64,000 nucleotides of DNA, taken from assembly GCF_007994135.1 (NCBI RefSeq), contig NZ_VLKF01000001.1, forward strand, positions 992,001-1,056,000, given 5' to 3'. Shown here piece by piece: positions 8,383 through 16,098 of this stretch. This DNA is from Modestobacter roseus (GTDB taxonomy: Bacteria; Actinomycetota; Actinomycetes; Mycobacteriales; Geodermatophilaceae). Both the position numbers and the translations under genes were made by a program. A model generated the notes under the pieces. It made no database searches. It had not been told where the DNA came from and was given only the letters and a program-made list of their open reading frames with translations. Each line of letters starts with the position of its first letter. Position 1 is the stretch's first letter.

Positions 8383-9870
8383 ATGACCTCCACCCAGGTC
8401 CGTCCCGACAGCACCCCCCAGATCGCGGTCAACGACATCGGCACCGCCGAGGACTTCCTCGCTGCGATCGACCAGACCATCAAGTACTTCAACGACGGCG
8501 ACATCGTCGAAGGCGTGATCGTCAAGGTCGACCGGGACGAGGTGCTGCTGGACATCGGCTACAAGACCGAGGGCGTCATCCCCTCGCGCGAGCTGTCCAT
8601 CAAGCACGACGTCGACCCGACTGAGGTCGTCAACGTCGGCGACGAGGTGGAAGCCCTCGTCCTCCAGAAGGAGGACAAGGAAGGCCGCCTCATCCTGTCC
8701 AAGAAGCGTGCGCAGTACGAGCGCGCCTGGGGCACGATCGAGGCGAAGAAGGAAGCCGACGAGGTCGTCACCGGCACCGTCATCGAGGTCGTCAAGGGCG
8801 GCCTGATCCTCGACATCGGCCTGCGCGGGTTCCTCCCCGCCTCGCTGGTCGAGATGCGTCGCGTCCGCGACCTGCAGCCCTACGTGGGCCGTGAGCTCGA
8901 GGCCAAGATCATCGAGCTGGACAAGAACCGCAACAACGTGGTCCTGTCCCGCCGTCAGTGGCTGGAGCAGACCCAGTCCGAGGTCCGCAGCGAGTTCCTC
9001 AACAAGCTCGCCAAGGGTCAGGTCCGCACGGGCGTCGTCTCCTCGATCGTCAACTTCGGTGCGTTCGTGGACCTGGGCGGCGTCGACGGCCTGGTGCACG
9101 TCTCCGAGCTGTCCTGGAAGCACATCGACCACCCGTCCGAGGTCGTCGAGGTCGGCCAGGAGGTCACCGTCGAGGTCCTCGACGTCGACCTGGACCGGGA
9201 GCGGGTCTCGCTGTCGCTGAAGGCGACGCAGGAGGACCCGTGGCGTCAGTTCGCCCGGACCCACCAGATCGGCCAGGTCGTCCCCGGCAAGGTCACCAAG
9301 CTGGTGCCCTTCGGTGCGTTCGTCCGCGTCGACGAGGGCATCGAGGGCCTGGTCCACATCTCCGAGCTGGCCGAGCGCCACGTGGAGATCCCGGAGCAGG
9401 TCGTGCAGGTCGGCGACGAGATCCTGGTCAAGGTCATCGACATCGACCTGGACCGCCGCCGCATCTCGCTGTCGCTGAAGCAGGCCAACGAGGGCGTCGT
9501 CGGCGACGAGGACCAGTTCGACCCGGCCGCCTACGGCATGGCCGCGTCCTACGACGAGCAGGGCAACTACATCTACCCGGAGGGCTTCGACCCGGAGACC
9601 GGCGAGTGGCTCGAGGGCTACGACGAGGCCCGCGAGACCTGGGAGAAGCAGTACGCCGACGCCCAGGCCCGGTTCGAGGCGCACCGCAAGCAGATCGCCG
9701 CGGCGAAGGAGGCCGACGCCGAGGCCGCTGCCGGTGGCAGCTACTCCAGCGCCGCCGAGCCCGAGGGTGACGACACCGTCTCCACCGGTGGTGGCGGCGG
9801 CGGTGGCGGCACCCTCGCCTCCGACGAGGCCCTGGCCGCGCTGCGCGCCAAGCTCGCCGGCGGGGAGTGA
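8383..9870 (+). CDS. rpsA: 30S ribosomal protein S1
   Basis: RNA-binding ribosomal protein that helps mRNA onto the 30S subunit; 495 aa. Four S1 OB-fold repeats can be read: about residues 40-110 ([20 protein letters not shown]), 125-195 ([19 protein letters not shown]), 212-282 ([20 protein letters not shown]) and 298-368 ([20 protein letters not shown]). This is the four-repeat actinobacterial form rather than the six-repeat form of proteobacteria. The C-terminal 120 residues are acidic, with a Gly8 tract before [17 protein letters not shown]. The ATG at 8383 was chosen because the first S1 repeat and the MTSTQ start are typical. A strong terminator follows. Confidence 0.97.
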   Translation: MTSTQVRPDSTPQIAVNDIGTAEDFLAAIDQTIKYFNDGDIVEGVIVKVDRDEVLLDIGYKTEGVIPSRELSIKHDVDPTEVVNVGDEVEALVLQKEDKEGRLILSKKRAQYERAWGTIEAKKEADEVVTGTVIEVVKGGLILDIGLRGFLPASLVEMRRVRDLQPYVGRELEAKIIELDKNRNNVVLSRRQWLEQTQSEVRSEFLNKLAKGQVRTGVVSSIVNFGAFVDLGGVDGLVHVSELSWKHIDHPSEVVEVGQEVTVEVLDVDLDRERVSLSLKATQEDPWRQFARTHQIGQVVPGKVTKLVPFGAFVRVDEGIEGLVHISELAERHVEIPEQVVQVGDEILVKVIDIDLDRRRISLSLKQANEGVVGDEDQFDPAAYGMAASYDEQGNYIYPEGFDPETGEWLEGYDEARETWEKQYADAQARFEAHRKQIAAAKEADAEAAAGGSYSSAAEPEGDDTVSTGGGGGGGGTLASDEALAALRAKLAGGE

Positions 9871-9899
9871 CCTCGCAGCTTAAGTCGAGCAGCACCTGA

Positions 9900-9939
9900 A
9901 CAGTGCGCCGTCCACCCTCCGGGGTGGGCGGCGCACTGT
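9900..9939 (+). terminator. Hairpin terminator after rpsA
   Basis: An 18-bp stem (9900-9917 with 9922-9939) with one G-T pair and a 4-base loop begins 29 bases after the rpsA stop. There is no clear T tract, as is usual for actinobacterial terminators. Confidence 0.8.
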
Positions 9940-9975
9940 CTATCTCCCGCTGGGCCGGACAGCTGAGGGTCGCGC

Positions 9976-10317
9976 GATCGAGCGACGGAACGGCTCGGCC
10001 CGGATGGGGTACGGCACGTGGCCGCGGTGCGGGTGTCCGGTCGTGAGGAGTGGGGCCCGGAGGGTCCCGGGATCGAGCGACGGAACGGCTCGGCCCGGGT
10101 GGGGTACGGCACGTGGCCGCGGTGCGGGTGTCCGGTCGTGAGGAGTGGGGCCCGGAGGGTCCCGGGATCGAGCGACGGAACGGCTCGGCCCGGGTGGGGT
10201 ACGGCACGTGGCCGCGGTGTGGGTGTCCGGTCGTGAGGAGTGGGGCCCGGAGGGTCCCGGGATCGAGCGACGGAACGGCTCGGCCCGGGTGGGGTACGGC
10301 ACGTGGCCGCGGTGCGG
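9976..10317. repeat. 95-bp tandem repeat array, 3.6 copies
   Basis: Copies begin at 9976, 10071, 10166 and 10261, each with GATCGAGCGACGGAACGGCT, at a period of exactly 95 bases. The last copy stops after 57 bases. Copies are almost identical; I see one change in copy 1 (CCCGGATGG for CCCGGGTGG) and one in copy 3 (GTGTGGGTG for GTGCGGGTG). 95 is not a multiple of three, so the open frames across the array on both strands are by-products. Each unit holds a short inverted pair CGAGC/GCTCG and CCGC/GCGG. The array lies between the rpsA terminator and a second hairpin, outside any gene. Confidence 0.95.
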
Positions 10318-10337
10318 TCCGGAGGACCGCCATGTGA

Positions 10338-10380
10338 CACGACGGCCCCGCCGACCGGTGCGGTCGGCGGGGCCGTCGTG
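10338..10380. terminator. Perfect 19-bp hairpin terminator
   Basis: Arms 10338-10356 and 10362-10380 pair perfectly around a 5-base loop. A smaller hairpin (GCGGTCC/GGACCGC, 10314-10330) lies just before it. The position fits a terminator for the minus-strand gene ending at 10500 and a backstop for rpsA read-through. Confidence 0.7.
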
Positions 10381-10499
10381 GGTGGGCGTGTGGGCCGGTG
10401 TCCGGTCGTCCCTGACCGGATCAGCGCGAGGTCTGCCGTGACCTGGCTGCCGTGAGCCGCACGCCGAGCGGCGGGGAGCCGCTCAGGGTCGGGGAGGTG

Positions 10500-10754
10500 T
10501 CAGAGGCTGAGGATGATCGCGAACGCGGTGCGGGGGCGTCCGCCGGCGTTGGCCAGGAAGTCCCAGGTGTGGCGGCCGGAGGTGACGGTGGGCATCAGGG
10601 CCCGCAGGAAGGACGACGTCCGGCGCTGCGGCAGGCGCTCGCGGACGCCGGGCAGTTCGGAGCAACGGACCCCACCGGGGACGTCGATCCGGTGACGGCC
10701 ACGGCGGGCGGTGCCGCGGGCCGACTGCGTGCCGTCGAGCGTGCTGCGGGACAT
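10500..10754 (-). CDS. Small hypothetical protein, 84 aa
   Basis: I do not recognise this protein. The frame MSRSTLDGTQSARG... ends ...RPRTAFAIILSL. Third codon positions are almost all G or C, as in true genes here. A GAGAGG ribosome binding site lies 8 bases before the ATG at 10754. The N-terminal half is basic (RGTARRGRHR, RERLPQRRTSS) and the C-terminal end is hydrophobic; no signal peptide or full membrane helix is obvious. It is divergent from coaE across 165 bases that hold a TGTGA-type repeat pair, and a hairpin terminator follows 120 bases downstream. Longer open frames on the other strand cover the same DNA but lack a ribosome binding site. Confidence 0.55.
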   Translation of the reverse strand: MSRSTLDGTQSARGTARRGRHRIDVPGGVRCSELPGVRERLPQRRTSSFLRALMPTVTSGRHTWDFLANAGGRPRTAFAIILSL

Positions 10755-10809
10755 GGTCACTGCCTCTCTGCTGTGGCGGGGGAAGTCCACCGGGACGAAA
10801 GGTAAGCCC

Positions 10810-10867
10810 TGTGACTGCTGTGACTCGTGTGGCGCGCCGGGCGGGCGCTCCTGTGATCTGGCTGTGA
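10810..10867. promoter_or_regulatory. Two pairs of TGTGA direct repeats, one PhoP-box-like
   Basis: TGTGAC occurs at 10810 and 10819. CCTGTGA-TCTG-GCTGTGA occurs at 10850-10867. Read on the minus strand, the second pair is TCACAGC, four bases, TCACAGG: one mismatch from the mycobacterial PhoP direct repeat TCACAGC-N4-TCACAGC. It lies between the small gene (10754) and coaE (10920), so it could control either. The factor that binds is an inference. Confidence 0.4.
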
Positions 10868-10919
10868 CCTCACCGGTGCACGCGGCCGGGCCCGGCGTGG
10901 CCGGGCTTAGGGTCGCCGT

Positions 10920-11516
10920 GTGCTGAGGATCGGGTTGACCGGTGGCATCGGGTCGGGGAAGAGCACGGTGGCCGCGCTGCTCGCCGAGCGTGGGGCACGG
11001 GTGGTCGACGCCGACCGGCTGGCCCGCGAGGTGGTAGCCCCGGGGACGACGGGCCTCGCCGAGGTGGTCGCCGCCTTCGGGGACGGTGTGCTCGCGGCCG
11101 ACGGCTCGCTCGACCGGCCCGCGCTCGCCGCGATCGTGTTCCGGGACCCCGCGGCACGGGCCCGGCTGGACGGCATCGTGCACCCGCTCGTGCGCGCCCG
11201 GGCCGCCGAGCTGGTCGCTGCGGCCCCGCCGGACGCCGTGGTGGTCCAGGACGTCCCCCTGCTGGTCGAGACCGGTCAGGCGGGCTCCTACGACCTCGTG
11301 CTGGTCGTCGAGGCGCCGCTGGAGACGCGGGTGTCCCGGCTGGTCGACCGGGGGCTCGTCGAGGACGACGCCCGCGCGCGGATCGCCAGCCAGGCCACCG
11401 ACGAACAGCGGCGGGCGGTGGCCGACGTCGTGCTGGCCAACGACGGGGACCGGGCCGGGCTGGCCGCTCAGGTCGACCGCTTCTGGACCGAACGGGTGGC
11501 GCCCGCGCCGCGCTGA
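10920..11516 (+). CDS. coaE: Dephospho-CoA kinase
   Basis: Last step of coenzyme A synthesis: phosphorylates the 3'-hydroxyl of dephospho-CoA with ATP. The protein has 198 aa, the usual length for a single-domain CoaE. It opens with [20 protein letters not shown] (P-loop), then [16 protein letters not shown] (substrate-binding Asp), [24 protein letters not shown] and the lid region [19 protein letters not shown]. The start is GTG at 10920. The UPF0157 domain fused to CoaE in mycobacteria is missing. Confidence 0.95.
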   Translation: MLRIGLTGGIGSGKSTVAALLAERGARVVDADRLAREVVAPGTTGLAEVVAAFGDGVLAADGSLDRPALAAIVFRDPAARARLDGIVHPLVRARAAELVAAAPPDAVVVQDVPLLVETGQAGSYDLVLVVEAPLETRVSRLVDRGLVEDDARARIASQATDEQRRAVADVVLANDGDRAGLAAQVDRFWTERVAPAPR

Positions 11517-11620
11517 TCTCCCGACGGCCGCCGCCGGTGCGATGACTTCCGATGTCCGGGCCGGTCCCCTCTCCCGTCACCCCGAGCGGGCGCGGGCCCG
11601 CCACCCCGAGAGGACGCGCC

Positions 11621-12109
11621 ATGGCCCAGAAGATCGTCCCCAGCCTCTGGTTCGACATGCAGGCCGAGGAGGCGGCGCTCTACTACATCGACGTGTTCGG
11701 GGACGGGCGCATCGTGTCCACCGCCCGGTATCCGGAGGGCGCGCCCGGCCCGGCCGGTGAGGTGATGAGCGTGGAGTTCGAGGTGGCCGGCATGCGGCTG
11801 GACGGGATCAACGGCGGGCCGCAGTTCCCGTTCACCGAGGCCGTCTCCCTGCAGGTGAAGTGCGCCGACCAGGCCGAGGTCGACCGGCTGTGGGACCGGT
11901 TCGTCGGCGACGGGGGAGAGGAGGGCCAGTGCGGTTGGCTGAAGGACCGCTACGGGCTGAGTTGGCAGATCATCCCGGAGGGCGTGGACGAGGTCTTCGC
12001 CGATCCGGATCCCGCGCGTGCCCAGCGGGCCGTGCAGGCGATGCTCGGCATGACCAGGCTGGACGTCGCGGCGCTGCGCGCTGCGGCCGACGGCGTGCCG
12101 GTCGGCTGA
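11621..12109 (+). CDS. VOC-fold (PhnB/3-dmu-9_3-mt-like) protein
   Basis: A 162-aa protein of the vicinal oxygen chelate superfamily, in the branch often called PhnB-like or 3-demethylubiquinone methyltransferase-like. The pattern QKIVPSLWFDMQAEEAALYY, the FPFTEAVSLQVKCADQAEVD strand and the closing YGLSWQIIPEGVDEVFADPD are typical. The ATG at 11621 has a GAGAGGA ribosome binding site 8 bases before it. The reaction is unknown; these proteins often lack proven enzymatic function. It stands alone after coaE and ends at a bidirectional terminator. Confidence 0.8.
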   Translation: MAQKIVPSLWFDMQAEEAALYYIDVFGDGRIVSTARYPEGAPGPAGEVMSVEFEVAGMRLDGINGGPQFPFTEAVSLQVKCADQAEVDRLWDRFVGDGGEEGQCGWLKDRYGLSWQIIPEGVDEVFADPDPARAQRAVQAMLGMTRLDVAALRAAADGVPVG

Positions 12110-12141
12110 CCGTCGCGGCCGGTCGTCGCACCCGTGAACGC

Positions 12142-12178
12142 GGAGAGGCCCCCAGGTCAGTGACCTGGGGGCCTCTCC
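12142..12178. terminator. Bidirectional terminator between VOC gene and tRNAs
   Basis: An 18-bp perfect stem with almost no loop (GGAGAGGCCCCCAGGTCA and its complement) lies between the converging VOC gene and the minus-strand tRNA cluster. Confidence 0.85.
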
Positions 12179-12181
12179 GGC

Positions 12182-12256
12182 TGGTGGGCGATACTGGGAT
12201 CGAACCAGTGACCTCTTCCGTGTCAGGGAAGCGCTCTACCGCTGAGCCAATCGCCC
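12182..12256 (-). tRNA. tRNA-Val (GAC)
   Basis: A complete cloverleaf on the minus strand: acceptor GGGCGAT/ATCGCCC, D arm GCTCAGCGGTAGAGC, anticodon loop CTGACAC giving anticodon GAC, and T arm CTGGTTCGATCCCAG. The 3' CCA is encoded (12182-12184). It is the last of three tandem tRNAs. Confidence 0.97.
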
Positions 12257-12313
12257 GTTCCGGCCCGCTGGCCGGATCCGCCTCCCCCGTCGACACACCA
12301 CAGGGTGGCGCCG

Positions 12314-12384
12314 AGGTGGAGACGGGATTTGAACCCGTGTAGACGGCTTTGCAGGCCGTTGCCTCGCCTCTCGGCCACTCCACC
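12314..12384 (-). tRNA. tRNA-Cys (GCA)
   Basis: Acceptor GGTGGAG/CTCCACC, anticodon loop CTGCAAA giving GCA, T arm ACGGGTTCAAATCCCGT. The discriminator base is U, the main identity element for cysteinyl-tRNA synthetase. CCA is not encoded. Confidence 0.97.
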
Positions 12385-12426
12385 GCACGCCGGGCGCCGG
12401 TCTACGACCAGCGCCCGGGAGTTCCG

Positions 12427-12498
12427 AGCGGACGACGGGATTCGAACCCGCGACCCTCACCTTGGCAAGGTGATGCTCTACCACTGAGCCACGTCCGC
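12427..12498 (-). tRNA. tRNA-Gly (GCC)
   Basis: Acceptor GCGGACG/CGTCCGC, D arm GCTCAGTGGTAGAGC, anticodon loop TTGCCAA giving GCC, T arm GCGGGTTCGAATCCCGT. The discriminator is U and CCA is not encoded. It is the first gene of the Gly-Cys-Val cluster. Confidence 0.97.
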
Positions 12499-12634
12499 TT
12501 GCTCGTTGCGTACTGCGCTGTGCAACGGGAAGAACTCTAACCGATGCCCTCCGGGCCTCCAAACCCGGGGGGTACCCAGGGTGTCGGGGAGGGGTGTCCG
12601 CCCAGGTCAGCCGCCTGCGGTGGCCCGCCGGACG

Positions 12635-13195
12635 TCAGAGCGCGGTGGGGTTGTCGGTGCCGCCGCGGAGCAGTTCGGACAGCTCCTCGTCGACCGACGT
12701 CGCGTCGCTCTCCGTGCCGACGGGCACCAGCAGCTCGCTCTCCCGCAGGAAGTCGCCGACGACGCTGGCCGACAGCTCGAACAGCGCCTCGCCGGAGGGC
12801 GCCCGCAGCTGCAGGAAGAGCACGTCCAGCCCGCCACGGGCCGGCCACAGGCGGACGTCGCCGTCACCGGCCGGGGTGCTGAGGCCCGCGCGGAGCAGGT
12901 CGCGGCTGAGCAGCCACTCGACGCCGTCGTCCTCCGCCTCGTCCAGCAGGTCCTCGTGGGCGAGGTCGGCGTCGAGGAGACCGCCGTCGACGAGGTCGCT
13001 GCCGGGCAGCTCCTCGGCGAGGGCGTCGGCGAGGGCGTCGGCCGGGTCGTCCCCGCCGTCGCCGAACCGGATCCGGACGGCGAAGGGGTCGGTGGAGTCG
13101 TAGACCAGCGCGGCCGGCACCGCCGTCCAGGACTGCGGGCCGACCAGGTGGAGGGTCGTTCGAGCAGTGCAGCCGGACCTCGGGAAGCGCGCCAT
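12635..13195 (-). CDS. ssgB: SsgA/SsgB family cell division and sporulation protein with acidic insertion
   Basis: Actinobacterial SsgA-like protein; in Streptomyces SsgB places FtsZ at sporulation septa. The 186-aa product has the family blocks TARTTLHLVG, PAALVYDSTDPFAVRIRF, GVEWLLSRDLLRAGLSTPAG, DVRLWPARGGLD and LRAPSGEALFELSASVVGDF. Between RIRF and VEWLL lies about 47 residues, very rich in Asp, Ala and Leu, where SsgB normally has about 7. The symbol is given because the setting (near thrS, pgsA, pdxS, relA, alaS) matches the neighbourhood I recall for Streptomyces ssgB. I took the ATG at 13195; GTG or TTG codons just upstream (VVVKDM) are also possible. It is divergent from the ECF sigma gene. 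Confidence 0.82.
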   Translation of the reverse strand: MARFPRSGCTARTTLHLVGPQSWTAVPAALVYDSTDPFAVRIRFGDGGDDPADALADALAEELPGSDLVDGGLLDADLAHEDLLDEAEDDGVEWLLSRDLLRAGLSTPAGDGDVRLWPARGGLDVLFLQLRAPSGEALFELSASVVGDFLRESELLVPVGTESDATSVDEELSELLRGGTDNPTAL

Positions 13196-13353
13196 GTCCT
13201 TCACAACGACCAACCGTGGGGGAGGTGACGCCCCGCTGCGGCGTGTCGCACCCCAGCCGTCCCAGCTGTCACACCGGCCCCGCCGCCCACCCGGTCGGGT
13301 GGCTCCCGGGGGAGTGGTGAACCGATCGGTCGGGAACAGGCGAACCCCCCCGT

Positions 13354-13983
13354 GTGACGATGGTCCTCGTGAGCCGACCGCTGCGCCGCCCCGAGGACGG
13401 CGCGGCCGACCGCCAGCTGCTCGCACGGATCGCCGCGGGTGACCGGACGGCGGTCGACGACCTGTACGAGCGGTTCCGGCGGCCGGCGTTCGCCCTGGCC
13501 CGCCGGGTGGTCGCCGACGACGTCCTCGCCGAGGACGTGCTGCAGGACGTGTTCCTCGCCGTCTGGCGGGACCCGGGTGCCTTCGACGGCAGCCGCGGCA
13601 CGGTCGCCTCGTGGCTGCTGGCGATGGTCCACCACAAGGCGGTCGACGCCGTGCGCCGCGAGGAGTCCCACCGCCGGCGGCAGGCCCGGGCGGAGGACGA
13701 GCTGGCCCTCGCCGCACCGGTCGCGGTCTCCGACGTCGCCGACGAGGCGGCCGACCGGGTCGCCGCGGCCACGGTCCGCAGCGCGCTGCAGGCGCTGCCG
13801 GACTCCCAGCGCGAGGCGCTCACGCTGGCCTACTACGGCGGCTACACCCAGCGGGAGGTGGCCGCCCTCACCGGCGCACCGCTGGGCACGGTCAAGACGC
13901 GCATGCTCGCGGGCATGCGCCGGCTCAAGGACGCGCTCGGTACCGGGGTGCCCGGCGAGACGCCCGCAGACGGGACCGCTTGA
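13354..13983 (+). CDS. ECF RNA polymerase sigma factor (SigK/SigJ-like)
   Basis: A group 4 sigma factor of 209 aa that would direct RNA polymerase to a small stress regulon. Region 2 runs about residues 28-95 (DLYERFRRPAFALARRVV, AEDVLQDVFLAVWRDPGAFD, GTVASWLLAMVHHKAVDAVR). Region 4 runs about 140-195 (LPDSQREALTLAYYGGYTQR, EVAALTGAPLGTVKTRMLAG). The start could be GTG 13354, ATG 13360 or GTG 13369; none has a strong ribosome binding site. Its stop overlaps the start of the RskA-type gene, so sigma and anti-sigma are coupled. Confidence 0.92.
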   Translation: MTMVLVSRPLRRPEDGAADRQLLARIAAGDRTAVDDLYERFRRPAFALARRVVADDVLAEDVLQDVFLAVWRDPGAFDGSRGTVASWLLAMVHHKAVDAVRREESHRRRQARAEDELALAAPVAVSDVADEAADRVAAATVRSALQALPDSQREALTLAYYGGYTQREVAALTGAPLGTVKTRMLAGMRRLKDALGTGVPGETPADGTA

Positions 13984-14882
13984 TGACCATCCACGGGACG
14001 TCGGAGCCCGCTCCCGGCGAGGACCACCGGGCCTGGGACGAGCTGGCCGTCGGCTGGGCGGTGCACGCCCTGGAGCCGGAGGACGAGGACCGGTTCAGCG
14101 CGCACCTGCCCGGGTGCGGGCGCTGCGCTGCGACGGTCGCGGACACCCAGCAGGTGATGGGGGCGCTCGCCGCCGACCTGCCCGCCGCCGAGCCCTCCGA
14201 CGCCCTGCGCGACCGGCTGCGGGCCGCGGTGGAGGAGACCGAGCAGGTGCGCCGCGCCGACCCGGCCCCTGCCCGGCAGTCGGCTCCGCCGGCCGGCCCG
14301 CCGGCCGGCCCGCCGGTCCCCGCGGCTGCCCGGACCGGTGGGCGCGACCTCGACCTGGTGGTGCCCCGGCGCGGGGGTGACCCCGACCTGCGGCCCGCCT
14401 GGCGGCGGGTGCTGCCCACGGCGCTGGTCGCCGCGGCCGTCGCGGCGGTGCTGGCCCTGGGGGCGTGGAACGTCCTCCTGGCCGGCGACCGGGACGCCGC
14501 CCGCGCGGTGGCCGCCCAGCGGTCCCAGGTTCTGGACGAGCTGCTGGTCCCCGGTCGGGCCACGATCGCCCCGCTCACCGAGGAGGACGGCCGGCAGGTG
14601 GCCACCGTCGTCGCCCGGGACGGCCAGGTGCAGGTGCTCTCGACCGGCCTGGCACCCAACGACCCCACCGACACGACCTACGTCGTCTGGGGGGTGGCCG
14701 GCGACACCCCGGTCGCGATCGGGGAGTTCGACGTGGAGACCCCACAGATGGAGCTGCAGGTCGTAGGCTCTGCCGCGACCGGGCTGGACGAGTACGGCAC
14801 CTACGCCATCAGCATCGAGCCCGGCCGGCAGGCTCCGTCGGAACCCACGGAGATCGTCGCGAACGGGCAGGTGACGAGCTGA
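13983..14882 (+). CDS. RskA-type anti-sigma factor
   Basis: Membrane-bound anti-sigma factor of 299 aa that should hold the upstream ECF sigma factor inactive. The N-terminal cytoplasmic part carries the zinc-binding anti-sigma motif HLPGCGRC (H-x3-C-x2-C) near residue 41. A Pro/Ala/Gly-rich linker leads to one membrane helix at about 143-165 (ALVAAAVAAVLALGAWNVLL). The outer C-terminal domain (PTDTTYVVWGVAGDTPVAIG) is the RskA domain that is cut by proteolysis in M. tuberculosis. The start ATG overlaps the sigma stop. Confidence 0.9.
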   Translation: MTIHGTSEPAPGEDHRAWDELAVGWAVHALEPEDEDRFSAHLPGCGRCAATVADTQQVMGALAADLPAAEPSDALRDRLRAAVEETEQVRRADPAPARQSAPPAGPPAGPPVPAAARTGGRDLDLVVPRRGGDPDLRPAWRRVLPTALVAAAVAAVLALGAWNVLLAGDRDAARAVAAQRSQVLDELLVPGRATIAPLTEEDGRQVATVVARDGQVQVLSTGLAPNDPTDTTYVVWGVAGDTPVAIGEFDVETPQMELQVVGSAATGLDEYGTYAISIEPGRQAPSEPTEIVANGQVTS

Positions 14883-14980
14883 GCGGTCAGGAGACGGTCA
14901 CGGCGCCGGGGGAGCACCTCCCGCGCCGCACGGCGTCGTCCGGTGGTGACGTCGCCCCCGACGAGGACCAGCGCGAGCGG

Positions 14981-15415
14981 GTGGCCGAGCGGCGGGAACG
15001 GTTCGCCGACGACGGCGTGCACAGCCTGCGCGAGCGCGTCGCGGAGAGCGGCTGGCGCCGTCGGATCGCCGCACGGCGGTCCCTCGACGCGCCGTACCGG
15101 GTGGGCGTGGGCGTCGTCGGTGGGCTGGTGGTCGCGGTGGGGATCGTCACCATCCCGCTGCCCGGGCCGGGCTGGCTGACCGTGATCGCCGGGCTCTTCG
15201 TGCTCGCCTCGGAGTTCACCTGGGCCGAGCGGCTGCTGGAGTTCACCCGCCGCCACGTGAACAGCTGGACCGACTGGCTCGCGCGCCAGGCGCTGTGGGT
15301 ACGGCTGGCGGTCGCCGCGCTGACGGCGGCGTTCGTGGTGGCCGTCCTGGTCGTGACGCTGCACCTGATGGGCGTTCCGGACTGGGTCCCGGGGTGGGTG
15401 CCGCTCTGGCGCTGA
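14981..15415 (+). CDS. PGPGW-motif transmembrane protein (TIGR02611 type)
   Basis: A small membrane protein of about 144 aa with unknown role. It has a charged N-terminal part (RRERFADDGVHSLRERVAES), a first helix GVGVVGGLVVAVGIVTIPLP running into the family motif LPGPGWLTVIAGLFVLASEF, an amphipathic stretch (RLLEFTRRHVNSWTDWL) and a C-terminal helix AVAALTAAFVVAVLVVTLHL. The frame is open back to the RskA stop, but no ATG or GTG occurs before the GTG at 14981, so the start is uncertain. It probably reads in the same operon as the sigma/anti-sigma pair. Confidence 0.78.
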   Translation: MAERRERFADDGVHSLRERVAESGWRRRIAARRSLDAPYRVGVGVVGGLVVAVGIVTIPLPGPGWLTVIAGLFVLASEFTWAERLLEFTRRHVNSWTDWLARQALWVRLAVAALTAAFVVAVLVVTLHLMGVPDWVPGWVPLWR

Positions 15416-15440
15416 GCGTCTGGCAGAATCATCGACGTCC

Positions 15441-15512
15441 GGGCGATTGGCTCAGTGGTAGAGCGCTTCGTTCACACCGAAGAGGTCACTGGTTCGAACC
15501 CAGTATCGCCCA
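15441..15512 (+). tRNA. tRNA-Val (CAC)
   Basis: The same body as the tRNA-Val at 12182-12256 but on the plus strand: acceptor GGGCGAT/ATCGCCC and the same D and T arms. The anticodon stem-loop differs, with loop TTCACAC giving CAC. CCA is not encoded. Confidence 0.97.
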
Positions 15513-15520
15513 CCGGATGC

Positions 15521-15548
15521 GGCCCCCGACCTGATCAGGTCGGGGGCC
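15521..15548 (+). terminator. Hairpin terminator after tRNA-Val
   Basis: A perfect 28-base palindrome (GGCCCCCGACCTGA and its complement) starts 9 bases after the tRNA. Confidence 0.75.
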
Positions 15549-15592
15549 GTTCGCGTTCTGGTGCACGTCGGACCGGGTGGCAGCATGGCCGG

Positions 15593-16063
15593 GTGACCTT
15601 GGACGACGCGCCGCAGTTCCCCCTGCCCGGCTGGCCCGGACCCGACCGCTACACCCTCCGCGCCATGGCCGAGCTGGACGTGGCAGTGGGGGCCGGCGGC
15701 GTCGTCCTGGACGCCGCCCATGCCGTGGTCAGCGACCTGGCCGGCGCCGTGTTCGGGCGTGCCTGGCGGAGCTGGCTCACCGAGGCGCTGGCGGCTGAGG
15801 GCGAGCCGGACCTGCGCGGGCTGGTCGAGGACGAGGAGCTGCTGGGCCGGGTCCTCGACCGCCTGCACGACCGGATGCGAGCCGCCGCCGAGGGCGACGA
15901 GGAGGCCCCGCCGGTGCCCAGCGGCGAGCTGGTGTGGACCGCGACCAGCCCGCAGCACACCCGGCGCCGCTTCCACCGGGCGGCGCAGGTGCACCGGCGG
16001 GCGGTGGCCATGCTGCAGCCGCGGCGCCCGGACGTCGCGGGGGAGCGGGCCCGCCGCCGCTGA
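15593..16063 (+). CDS. Hypothetical protein
   Basis: I do not recognise this 156-aa protein. The GTG at 15593 (VTLDDAPQFPLPGWPGPDRY) opens a frame with a helical, acidic middle part (LRGLVEDEELLGRVLDRLHD) and a basic C-terminus (HTRRRFHRAAQVHRRAVAML). Codon use matches the neighbours. No membrane helix or known motif is visible. It stands between a terminator and the HNH gene on the same strand. Confidence 0.6.
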   Translation: MTLDDAPQFPLPGWPGPDRYTLRAMAELDVAVGAGGVVLDAAHAVVSDLAGAVFGRAWRSWLTEALAAEGEPDLRGLVEDEELLGRVLDRLHDRMRAAAEGDEEAPPVPSGELVWTATSPQHTRRRFHRAAQVHRRAVAMLQPRRPDVAGERARRR

Positions 16064-16098
16064 CGGCGCCGGCCGCCGATCGCGGGGACCATGGTGGC

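Noticed and set aside
9976-10317. Array as a CRISPR locus
   Set aside because: The repeats are head to tail with no spacers, and no cas genes are present.
9940-10455. Several open frames on both strands across the 95-bp array
   Set aside because: They are copies of the same DNA read in three shifting frames. None has a ribosome binding site and they only repeat the array.
10452-10805. Plus-strand open frame of 117 codons opposite the small unknown gene
   Set aside because: It lacks a ribosome binding site, and the minus-strand frame has better codon use and signals.
12182-12498. tRNA cluster as an integration site of a genomic island
   Set aside because: No integrase and no duplicated tRNA 3' end was seen nearby. 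The second tRNA-Val is a full, different gene and not an att fragment.
13332-13353. GGAAC...CGTG as an autoregulated ECF promoter of the sigma gene
   Set aside because: The spacing is 13 bases rather than the usual 16-17, and the start of transcription would fall inside the coding start.
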